From Leptasterias polaris (taxonomy: Eukaryota; Echinodermata; Asteroidea; Forcipulatida; Asteriidae): 64,000 bases of DNA. The notes under the pieces are model-generated. The model did no database searches. It saw nothing but the letters and a program-made list of their open reading frames with translations, and was not told the origin of the DNA. Location: positions 3,407,001 to 3,471,000 of the forward strand of contig JAZGTN010000016.1 of assembly GCA_037783415.1 (NCBI GenBank), in the 5' to 3' direction. Made by a program: the position numbers and the translations under genes. Numbering within the stretch: position 1 is the first letter of the stretch; every line of letters begins with the position of its first letter. This document shows positions 35,313 to 46,800 of this stretch, piece after piece.

Positions 35313-36079
35313 CCCTTTCAATACCATTGTCGAGTTTACTCGACAGTGCGCCGTGTAGTGCTTCCGTACCAATGTCGAGTTTACTCGACACAAAAAGCAG
35401 CGGCGTTTGAGAGCCTGTAATTATTTTGTTTGGCGCCCTCTGCTGTTGACCTTTATATAGACGGGTAGCTTGTTTATCGAGCTTCACAATGGTGTGTATT
35501 GTATAGGGGGTCGCCATTACGATATTCCGAGAAAAATTACATTGCATGCAGCAGTACTTCCAGATTTCACGCTTCTGTTTTCCCGACAAAAAATCACCAT
35601 CATGGCTGTTCGTGACCTGGAGGTTTTGGTTGAAATATTTGTCGTAAGTGACTCCGAATTGGACTCGGAAATATCTGAAGAAGAACCTAGTGAAGATTCA
35701 GATGAAACTCGTGATGTCGCCAGGCACGTTCAATTATGACAACTATCCTGACGATATACCGGTATAGCTGAACTGAGCACGGCACCCGTTCAACGCCGTG
35801 GGCTTGGGCGTGGACCCGGCGGGCCTCGACCCATTCGTGCCGATCGAGGTGACAAAGGACATAAAGATAATGTATACAAATTTGACATCATATAAAAGGT
35901 AATTTCATAAGCTACAAATTGTATGCATAAAGTTTTTCCACAAAAATATGTCTTCACACAGAAAATCAAGATTGAAAAAATGTGAACACTGCACATTATT
36001 GCTTCTTTTGTGTGTGTGTGAAAAAATGCGGTACACAGCTAGCAGTGTGACCCCTATAAAAAATGCGGTATTGAAAGGG
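35313..36079 (+). mobile_element. piggyBac-like deletion derivative, TTAA target site
   Basis: The termini ccctttcaatacc and ggtattgaaaggg are exact inverse copies and are flanked on both sides by TTAA (35309-35312 and 36080-36083), the diagnostic piggyBac target duplication. Two copies of the hairpin tgtcgagtttactcgaca lie just inside the left end. At 767 bp it is far shorter than an autonomous element. Confidence 0.9.
35602..35739 (+). CDS. Remnant N-terminus of piggyBac-type transposase
   Basis: ATG at 35602 opens 45 codons with an acidic Ser/Glu/Asp stretch (VSDSELDSEISEEEPSED), as is common at the N-terminus of piggyBac transposases, and stops at TGA 35737-35739. The DDE catalytic domain is missing, so it is inactive. 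Its position inside a TTAA-flanked element, just after the left TIR on the same strand, supports the call. A longer frame begins at 35470 but runs back towards the terminal hairpins. Confidence 0.55.
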   Translation: MAVRDLEVLVEIFVVSDSELDSEISEEEPSEDSDETRDVARHVQL

Positions 36080-36515
36080 TTAACTGTAGGTGCAGAAACG
36101 TGAAGGGAAAAAAGTTTCGAATAGGATTTTGTACATGTCACTCTATGAGGGTAATGGAGACAATAGCGGAATGAACCTCATAGTTCTAATAGGAGTAACC
36201 CATCCCCATGTCCATGTGACCTTCGTTTTTTGAAAAATGCTCAAAAACGACCAAAATTGATGGTTTCTTTTAGGAACCGTTCTTCTCCATTCCTGGAAGA
36301 CCTTTGGAGTCATGTTTTAGTCTATTTTGTAGCCAAAATAGCCCAACTAAGCTGGTGTGTCCCTTTAAAAAATAAAATGGCCACGCCTCTCCAGCAACCA
36401 AGAATGCATTGCGAACCATTGGGTAAAAATGTGTCTTTTTGGAAGAAACAACTAGGCCAGAGAAAAAAATGATTTATATCAAAAATAACGATTCAAAAAA
36501 CAAACAAAAACTTAC

Positions 36516-36643
36516 CAGAATGTTCTTCAATGCTTGTAGAATGTGCCAACTTGTCCATGTGGATCAAAAAGTGCAATTTTTCGTAGTTTTCCCGTCGTCC
36601 GAATCTTGACAATTTTCCACACGTGTGTAGAGATAGGCGCCAT
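36516..36643 (-). CDS. Possible first exon on the strand opposite PEX3
   Basis: On the minus strand aagATGGCGcc, a common metazoan initiator/YY1-type motif, begins at 36643. The segment ends at a consensus donor TTCTG|GTAAGT at 36516. Two frames are open: the ATG frame (MAPISTHVWKIVKIRTTG..) stops 16 bases before the donor, while another frame reads NYEKLHFLIHMDKLAHSTSI and runs into the donor. No downstream exon was found before 36.2 kb. It may be a short-lived first exon, a transcript start or coincidence. Confidence 0.28.
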
Positions 36644-37818
36644 CTTTTGAAACGACGACCGCATTTCACCTTAGGAAGCCCCCCAAAACAAACATACGCC
36701 AAGATCATAAAGTTCCTAAATATTTTCATATTATAAAGTTTATTAAGAGCTATTTTTAACCTTTAAAAATACATTTCTGTCAAAATAACCTTACTTAGAT
36801 CGCTGATTCCCATATTTGATGGCGAAAAGAGGTTTTTCCCCCCAACAATTACATTCTGGCAGGCGGAGGAATATTTCCCGAATAGTTGGAACATATCTGG
36901 GGGTGTCTGCATATCTCTGATGGCATCCAACAATTGCAGCGAAATAAAGTTAATTAACCCTGGGTGCTTTATTTCTCGTTTCCACGTCAGTAATTTGTGA
37001 TGTATTTGTATAGCCTGCTATTATTTTAAGACAGTTCACATGTAAATAATCAATTTTCATAATTGTACGTTGTACACGGGACATGATGGCAGTGTACAGC
37101 AGCATCAAAATAAAGTTTTGAATAGTGAGAGGGGGGCTGAGATGAGGTAACTTATAAAAGGGATGAGATCAAGTAGTGGTTTTTTGATCATCAGTGCCAC
37201 GGGAACATATGTTTCTTCAATTTTGCGAAAGAATTCTGGAAAATAAAAACAAACCCTTGATCAAGTTTCAATGTTCCGACTAACAGCGCTGCATGGCAAG
37301 AGTGACAAATTAAAAAAATTTCTACCGTGAGATAATTGTAAATCATAGACTCAAATAGTGCAAAATTATGTTTCCTTTTATATCCGTCATAACTCATATG
37401 AGGATAGAATAATAATGAATAAAAAGAAAAGAAGAACAATAATGTTTCGCTTTCTAGTTATTTTTCCTACACTTTTGTTCTGTTCTACTCAGAAAGTGCT
37501 AGGGTTATTCTAACTTGTTGCTCAATATTAAGTGGTATTGTTAACTCCCAGTACCCCCCTCCACTCTGCCCTCATGCACCGCCCCCTCCATTATTTCAAC
37601 TTTTTTGGAGTCAACAGATGGCGCTGTTTATTGACCACCATAGAAATTTCTATGTTGACCACTAAAAATAATACATCGTCGAAGAGGGTGTCCTTCAATA
37701 TACGGCTCTGCAAGAGACCATACTTAAAAAAAGTTGTCCTCGATTTTAATGCAGCCCAAGACCAAATGATCATTTTACTGCTGTAAAACTAAAAGTTGTC
37801 GATGAAAAAGTCAAGGAT
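36644..37818. promoter_or_regulatory. Upstream region of PEX3
   Basis: No TATA box or clear initiator seen. 37545-37600 is C-rich (cccccctccactctgccctc). The region between the possible divergent exon at 36643 and the PEX3 ATG at 37819 is the natural place for its promoter. Confidence 0.3.
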
Positions 37819-40800
37819 ATGTTAGAATCAATCAAGAACTTTTTGCGACGGCATAAGAGAAAGTTCGTCGTACTTGGCGTCGTGACAGGAGGTAATTGTT
37901 TTGACGACTGTTTTTGTTTATATAATGTGTGTAGAAAATACCCCTTAACCAGTTGCGGTATAATGAACTCTTTCATTCGTTACAAATTTGTTTAAAAACT
38001 TTGTTCAGGTTATTAAAAAAGCTAATGCTTGGAGCCTATAAGCTATAGCATATGACTCCCTAGCCAAGGTTGGACTCCTTCGTTGCATACTATAAAATAA
38101 ATGTCCAGTACCACCATTCGAAAAAATGTATAGGGATAGGGGCCTACCAAATTTGTTTCATATTTTTACCTTATGACTACATGTATGAGGAAGCTGAAGC
38201 TTCACTCGCATCCATTAAGACCTGAACTCTATGCGGCATGCCAGCTGGGTTAAGAATAGCCCCACTTACTTGTGTGGCCAAGCTTAAGTTAAACCTTGGC
38301 CACACATGACATTGTTGGGGCCCCTTTTTTGTGAAGCTAAGCGATAACAAATTAAAAGCGCACTCCCTACGGGCCAGTCATGCCAGTTGGCGGCTTAAAC
38401 CAGCTAAATTTGTTCACCTAGCTCTTAGCTTGCCTTCCTTGGGTGTTTTGGATGTTCAAACAAATAACCTTTAAAAAAAAGATATTTCAGACAATAATTG
38501 TGTGACTTGCTACTTTCCTCGATGTGTACTGAGCACGGCCATTTTGGAATGATCCCAATCATGCCAATTCAAATTACGACGTCATCAGCCGACTGGGCTG
38601 TAGGCGGGGCGAGGGTGCAAACATTTCAATGGTTGCTTTACCATGTGTATGTATCCGCTCTGAGGGTTGTTTTTTAAACAGCCTTAAAAGTTCTTATTCT
38701 CATGAAATTTGATAATGTGCAGGTGCTGTGTTGCTATGGAAATACGGAGAATGGAAACTGCAGCAATGGCAAGACAAGGAGTCGGAAGACTGCTTGGTCA
38801 TGGCACGGAGGCAACATCACTTTGACAGTAATCAAAGAACGTGTAACATGACGGTACTTTCTATGCTACCCAAGACCAAGGAAGCCCTGAGTCTCCTGCT
38901 GGATTCGGATGGGATCATCGAGAAGCTGAAAGCAAAGTCAGTTTCATTTTTCAGTTGGAAGAAAATATAAGATGCCTGTAGAAATTACCTCAGGTGACAA
39001 GGCCCATAGTTTGATATGAGACTAGGTTAGGCCGACATATTGGCCGAACTTGTTCATGCTTTTTAAACATTAACCCTAACTTCTGGACCAATTTACTAGG
39101 GATCCTTCCTTACTCTTTCAGAATTCAACATGATGTTAGCTTAACATGCTTAACACCTAAACTGTTGGACTCTGATTATGGTGGTATTCCTGAATCCATG
39201 GAAAGCATCCTCATTCAAACAACCAAATGAAACAAGCAGTTGGATTTTAAAGGGTTTGAGGATGGATGGTTACGGTTAATGTGATTCTATAAATTTGTTG
39301 GGTGGCAATGAACAAAGTTCCAATTGCAATTAATAGACTAGAAAGCAGCAATGAGAATTTCAAAAACTGTTATCTGAATTTGTTCGGTTTTGTTTTTTCA
39401 TCTGTCTGTCAGAAGAAGAAGTATTTTAAATCCAAGGTAATGTAGATATTTTATTTTGTGCTTTCTTCTCCAGGCCAGAGAACAAAGTGGATCTATGGAA
39501 TGATCTCAAGATAATCAGTAAGTAACAATTCAGTGTGACCTTTTTAACCAGTTCATTTCGGTTTACTGAAACTTGTCCAGGACCACCAATGGATTGCCAT
39601 TTGCCAGTTCTTTTTATTACATTTAAAGCTCATGTGTCACTTTGGTTATTGTCAAAGACCAGTATCCACACTTAATGTGACCCAACATATACATGAAATA
39701 GCAAACCTGTGAACGTTTAAGCTCAATTGGTCATTGGAGTCAGAGAGAAAAGTGGAAAAAACCTTAAACTTTTTCACTGTTTTCAAATATTGAGTTTTGG
39801 ACTTTCAAGATCAAAACCAAATGCTTTACAAATTTTTCAAATATTATTGCATTTCAAGCAGAAATATTTCAAAGGGAGTTTCCCAACATGACCACCTTTA
39901 TACCATGTACGTTGTGTGCAATTCTGTGGACATAATTATATATTTTTACTCTTACCAATGCACACTCTTTAACTCAATGTGTGTTCAGGTTTCTCCCGGA
40001 CGATAGCTTCAGTATACAGTACAGCGATGTTGGTCGTCTTTCTCAGAGTACAGCTCAATATTATTGGAGGCTATATGTACCTTGATACCTTGGTCGGAAA
40101 GAATGGAATGGTAAGAGATAGTACACTGGTCATTGCCTCAATGCCCCTGATCATTGCCTCCATGCCCCTGATCATTGCCTCCATGCCCCTGGTCATTGCC
40201 TCTATGCCCCCTGGTCATTGCCTCCATGCCTCCTGGTCATTGCCTCCATGCCCCTGGTCATTGCCTCCATGCCCCCTGGTCATTGCCTCCATGCCCCCTG
40301 GTCATTGCCTCCATGCCCCCCTGGTCATTGCCTCCATGCCCCCTGGTCATTGCCTCCATGCCCCCTGGTCATTGCCCCCATTCCCCCTGGTCATTGCCTC
40401 CATTCCCCCGGTCATTGCCTCCATGCCCCCCTGGTCATTGCCTCCATGCCCCTGATCATTGCCTCCATGCCCCCTGGTCATTGCCTCCCTGCACCCTGGT
40501 CATTGCCTCCATGCCCCTGGTCATTGTCTCCCTGCCCCCTGGTCATTGCCTCCATGCCCCTGGTCATTGCCTCCATGCCCCTGGTCATTGCCTCCATGCC
40601 TCTGGTCATTGCCTCCATGCCCCTGGTCATTGCCTCCCTGCCCCCTGGTCATTGCCTCCATGCCCCTGGTCATTGCCTCCATGCCCCTGGTCATTGCCTT
40701 AATGCCCCTGGTCATTGCCTTAATGCCCCTGGTCATTGCCTTAATGCCCCTGGTCATTGCCTCAATGCCCCTGGTCATTGCCTCCATGCCCCTGGTCATT

Positions 40801-43800
40801 GCCTCCATGCCCCTGGTCATTGCCTCCATGCCCCTGGTCATTGCCTCAGCTTAACGTCCCATCCGAAGGACGCAGCAAAAATGGTTAAGTGTCTTGCTTA
40901 AGGACACAAATGTCACAACCGGGGCTTGAACCCACACACTGCTGAACAGAAACACCAGAGCTCGAGTCCGGTGCTCATGGTAAATGGTGCGTTGTTATGT
41001 CCTCGTCTATGTCTGACTTTCTCTGTTTTTTACTTGTTTTTTGTTTCTCATTTTTAGAGTGAGGAGAGAATATTAGCTACTCCTGAGGTGCAGAAGAGAT
41101 ACTTGGCCAACGTTAGGTACCTACTCACTGATGGTATGTTGGAAAGATTTTTTGTTCTGGTGTTGTGAAAACTTGAAATGATCAATTGACTAAAACTACT
41201 GGACTGAATTGAATTATTGACTGGCTGGAAACAATGTACGTACATGGTATTAGGGACTGACCAGAAATATTGATCAGCTAAGAGTACAAATGTTTACAAA
41301 GTTTGAATAATGGACTGATTTCAAATAATGGACTGACTTGAAATAATGGACTGACTTGAAATAATGGACTGACTTGAAATAATGGACTGACTTGAAGTAA
41401 TGGACTGACTTGAAGTGAAGGACTGACTTTAAATAATGGACTGACTTTAAATAATGGACTGACTTGAAATAATGTGTAATAAGCCACTGTATTCAAACTA
41501 AATTCCATTCTAGTTGACTGGGATTTGAACCCACGACCCCCACCATTTAAGAGCAGATGTCTTACCACTTGACCACCGAGCATGCCCGGTTCGAATCCTG
41601 TAAATTAACAGTGGGTACCACAACGATTTTAATTGATGTAATCGGGGATAAAGTTTATATTATTTTGGTTTTTATCCTACACTGTGGTGTGTTAAGCACT
41701 CGATACTCAGTGCTTTCCCGAGTCGTGTGGGAAAAAGCCACAGTCATATTACTCTGGTTGGATTCGAACCCACATCACCTGCCATTCTAGAGCATTGAGT
41801 ACTCCTGGTGACTTGACATAGAAGAATACGGCACTACGACATAACTTGTAAATTTTCTTTTTTCTCTCGCAGGAATGTCTTGTATGGTGTCTGCTGTCCG
41901 TGAAGCCGTTGGAAATGTGATTGGAAGGTAAGTGATCTTGTCTGAGAAGTAAAAGCTTATTTTCATTGACAGTTTCTGTTTTCTAAAAAGTTATTTGTGT
42001 TTGCCAAACATTCAACGACAAATTCAAAAGGATATTTTCACTTTTTAGCTATAGCAGTCTAAGGAATTCTGCTTTCCTTCAGTGCAAAGCGAAGTGTATT
42101 TTATAACACCCCTTACAGAGACTCTGCCTTGTGATGAGTTTAGAGTGCATCAAATGACGGTCTTGTTTTTACTAGAGAGTGCCGGAAACATGATGCGCTA
42201 CACCCGTAGCAACTGCAGCTTCTTGGTACATAGATGTCTTGAAACAATATGGGGTGTTATAAAACAAATATAGACTGCGTTTAATTACGCTACGACACCC
42301 TCGGGGATCCGCGGCACATTATATTTTCCCGAAGCAGTCAATATTGTGTAAAAGTGACTTGCGACGAAAAGTATCAGGGCTGCCAGAGTGGGATTCAAAC
42401 CCACTCCAGGTTGAGCACTGAATATTGTCAAATCTAGATCTTGGAGAAACCAAAGTTTCTTGTATTTTATTACTGACTTCTCTTTTGTTTGATAGCATGC
42501 CATTACAGAAGACGCTTGGCCTCAGAGACATTGAGAGGTTATTCAGCAGCGTAAGATGTCAGGTGGAAGCCGCTAAACTTGGAGAACAAGGTATGAGAAA
42601 AACGGATATGCTCAAATGAAATCCAGGGAACACCTCCAAGGCTAGTTTCCCTGATCCAGTAGCAGTTAACAGTCACTTCATGAAGGCAATGGCAGCATGC
42701 AATTGCCCCATTTCCCCCTTGTAATTGCCTTGGTGCACTTTAATAATAAGGGATCACCTCCAAGGCTAGTTTGGCTGATCCAGTAGCAGTTAACAGTCAC
42801 TTCATGAAGGCAATGGCAGCATGCAATTGCCCCATTTCCCCCTTGTAATTGCCTTGGTGCACTTTAATAATAAGGGATCACCTCCAAGGCTAGTTTCGCT
42901 GATCCAGTAGCAGTTAACAGTCACTCCATGAAGGCAATGGCAGCATGCAATTGCCCCATTTCCCCCTTGTAATTGCCTTGGTGCACTTTAATAATAAGGG
43001 ACCACCTCCAAGGCTAGTTTCGCTGATCCAGTAGCAGTTAACAGTCACTTCATGAAGGCAATGGCAGCATGCAATTGCCCCATTTCCCCCTTGTAATAGA
43101 CCCTTCCCATGAAATATTTAAATTGCACATCACGCGTGCGCACTTACACCGCTGGTTGGCAAAATGATGGAACATTGCCCCTTTTTGTGTGGGGCTGATG
43201 GTGGCGTGACGCAGACGCGCTTGTGCGTCTACTTAGTGTACAACTCTATGGCGTTTGCCAACCAGCAGGGTCTGTACGCATGCGTGAATGTAATTAGCAT
43301 ATTTCATGGGAAGGGTCTATTGCCTTGGTGCACTTTAATAATAATAATAATAACTAGTTCTTATTTAGTGCATTTTACAATAACGTGTCAATGCGCTTTA
43401 CATTAGTGTCCTGGTCATTGGGCCAATAACATTCCTTTAATCTTTCTCAGCTCCCTGGGGAGTATACAGCCCGAGCTGCCGTGATGGCGCTCCGAAGGCT
43501 TTTTCAAACACAATATCAACCTCTACCCTTGCAGGTACCCATTTATACCCCTGGGTGAAGAGAAGCAATTATAGCAAAGTGTCTTGCTCAAGGACACAAG
43601 TGTCATGACCGGGACTCGAACCCACACTCCAATGACTTAACCACCAGAACTTGAATCCGATGCTCTAAACCAATCGGCCATGACACCTTACTTTAAAATG
43701 TTCCAGTAGAAAGTTAAATTTCCCTCATAGATGTGTTCTTTTGAAAGGGAAAAACTGCCATGCTCTCACAAGAACAAAGGCCTCAGTCAATATTGTATAC

Positions 43801-46800
43801 TATTTAACACCCAAGTAGATCCTTGTCATTTGATTGGAGGATTGTTGGTCACATGGCATTCATACCTGATTAACATGGCTATGCACCACTTATGATGTAC
43901 ATCATAAACCGTGCATTTTGGTACTATGCCCCATGCATTTTTAGTCAATCCCATTTGCATGCTAGACCACATCATGCGTAGTGGATCGCAGAATACACTC
44001 TTGTACATTTTGTTGACTGTTTTTCCTCCAAATGACAAAGATCTACTTGGGTATTGTAAGAAACAAATAATGGATGTTTTGCATTCTTGCAATTTAGAGA
44101 AAATATTCACTCAGTGAAAGATGGAATGTTCTATTCAACCGGGCTTTGCCTCCGAGCTTTGCCTCGTTTAATGGAACATTCCTTCATTCGTAAACAAGCA
44201 ATATTATTACACTGATGCTGATTGGGACAGGTTCTGGCATGGAGTGTACCATTCATCCATTGGTAAGATACATGGTACCAGTGGAAGAAGATGACGACCA
44301 AGGGGAAGATACGGCATGTCAGATTTCTTCGGATCAACTCACAGTCAACGGTAAACTGATGCTTGAAACAAGGGACATGCTGGAAAGGTAGGTAGTGACT
44401 TCAAGAACTAAAACGTTAATCCGGAGGTCGCAGGTTCAAGTCCTGCTGTAGTAAATCTTTCTTTGTTTGGCCCAAACTTATTTTACAATTTACTCAGTCA
44501 ATTTCCCTTGATTATTCACAAAGAAATTTGATTTTAAGTAACAAGCCAGCCTCGTTAACCATGGGCAGCATGCCTTATTGATACTTCTAGTCACTACCCC
44601 CTTGAAAGGATATGCTGAAGAACAACTCTAATTGGCTAGCCGAAAGTGACTGCTCTGCGCGCACGCTTGTTAAGACCTTTCAACCGCTTGTACGGCATTT
44701 AGTACGCGCGTGTCAAAGGTGAAGTATTTTGACGTAATCCACTCGAAATGAATTGTGTTTTTACACGGTTACCGTAAACTGCATACATTTAAACTTGTCA
44801 GAAGATCAACGAAGAGTTAGAGGGGAGTAGTTGCTCTATGACATGATGCTGCGTTGGTTTTGAGTGCACACGTGGAGTGGATCAACCACAGGATAATTGA
44901 AATATCCAATATATGTGGATATTTCAAAGTCACACTTTCAGGGGTTATTGAGCAAGGATACAACCCAAATTAATGACAATGTGTTTACATTCTGAAAATT
45001 GTGCATGGTTTTTCACTATTTTCTCCTGACTCACACAACGGACTAAGCCCAAATTTGCACAGATTTGTTATTTTATGTATAGGGTTGATCACACAAAACA
45101 TTAACACTTTCTGCGACTGTTGTCTAATACCTTTAATAGCAGAGATTTTGAATATTCATTTATGTTTGGGTTTCACACTGAATTTATTGTAATTTTTTCT
45201 TTTTTTCTTTCGATTTTGATTTGTGCAGCTCAGACTTCCACAGTGTTCTCAATACTTGCTTGGACATTGGCTTCAGCCGAGTGCTCGACAACATGGCTGA
45301 TTTTTTCAGACCTTCGTCAAACTCCTCGGAAGAAACGACAGAAACAACAGGGTAAAGTTTTTAGAGAGGTTTGACGGTGTTGGGGATTTGTGCAATTCTC
45401 ATTATACATGATGCTTTTCTTTCTTGTTATGTTTACGCCTGTTACAAGCTCAATTGAGTAATTTACATAATGGCGTGTCGTGGCTGAGTGGTTAAGAGCA
45501 CCAGACTCAAGCTCCGGTGTTTCTGATCTGCAGAGTGTGGGTTCAAGTCCCGGTCTTGACACTTGTGTCGGTAAGCAAGACACATGACCATTATTGCCTC
45601 ATCCTTCGGATGGGACGTAAAGCCGCAAGTTTTGTGTGTTGTGTAATGCAGATGAAAGATCCCAGTTACATTATTGTTAAGAGAAGGGGCTCGCTCTGGT
45701 GTTTCTGGCACGGTTGGCTGCAGATTGCAGTTCTTTTGTGTGCAGTACACAACATACAGAACCTGCAGCTCTATGTCTCATCGGGGCCCATTTCATGGCT
45801 CTGCTTACCGCCGAATTCTGTGCTTATGATCATCATTCTCCGCTTATACGGCAAGCGCCGAATTTCTGTGCTAGCTGTCTAAGTGAAGAATGCCTAGTAA
45901 TGTGGACAACACACGCGCATTAGCAAAATTTCCCTGCTAACACGTGAAATAAGCTTGACATAAGCGCGGAATTCCTTGCTAGCACCGATTCTTTGCTTAC
46001 GGCTTACGGTAAACAGAGCCATGAAATTAGGCCCTGAAGTAGAACAAAGCCATTATGGTTACGTACCTTGCTCATGGATCCATTTGATGATTTGTTTTCC
46101 TGATTTTCTTTCCTTCCCAGCCTGATCGATGCTCATCTTCCACTGGCTAAAATCATTCCAGTCGTCAATGGTCAAATCAATTCACTCTGTGGAGACACGC
46201 CCAATCCTTACATTCAGGTAATAATGTACAACTCTAATCATGGGTACTACTTCTACACCAAGCCTCACTTTGATATCAAAGAGTTGAATGGGAGAAACTC
46301 AAGATGGCTGGGTATAGTTATTATAACAAAACTTGGTTCCTATATTTTGCACATATCATAGTAGCTAGATCAAGGCGTTTTACAACATTATTATCCCTAT
46401 TCATCAGACATACTTTTAGACCACTCGTCAAACTTTCTCAACTCCCTGTGTAGCATACAACCCCAAGCAGCTTAGATTAGCGCTAAGAGATTAACTCAAC
46501 ACAGTACTGTCTTAGCCCTCTCAGGTTTTCATTTATACACCTGGGTTAAGAGGAGCAATTCTAGTTAAGTACCTTGCTCGTGTCATGACTGGGTATCAAA
46601 CGCACACTCCAATGATTCAGCCATCAGTGTTAAGGATATTTCATAGAGCTGCTTAAGCACAAAAAGAAGCACAACGAAATTATGTTTAATACCAGAATAA
46701 GGTTACCAACCAAACTCCCATTTTCTGCTGAAGCAGCTCTATGAAATGGACTCTTCCCATGAAATATGCTAATTACATTCACGCATGCGTACGGACACTA

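Noticed and set aside
40175..40901. 227-codon Pro/His/Leu-rich frame and companions on both strands
   Set aside because: Entirely produced by the 22-bp minisatellite in PEX3 intron 4; no splice or start support.
40125..43345. CRISPR-like array in the tandem repeats
   Set aside because: Units are contiguous without unique spacers, and the DNA is a eukaryotic intron.
45474..45560. Functional tRNA-Ser/Leu gene
   Set aside because: A and B boxes are good but the acceptor stem does not pair and a SINE body follows; treated as a SINE head.
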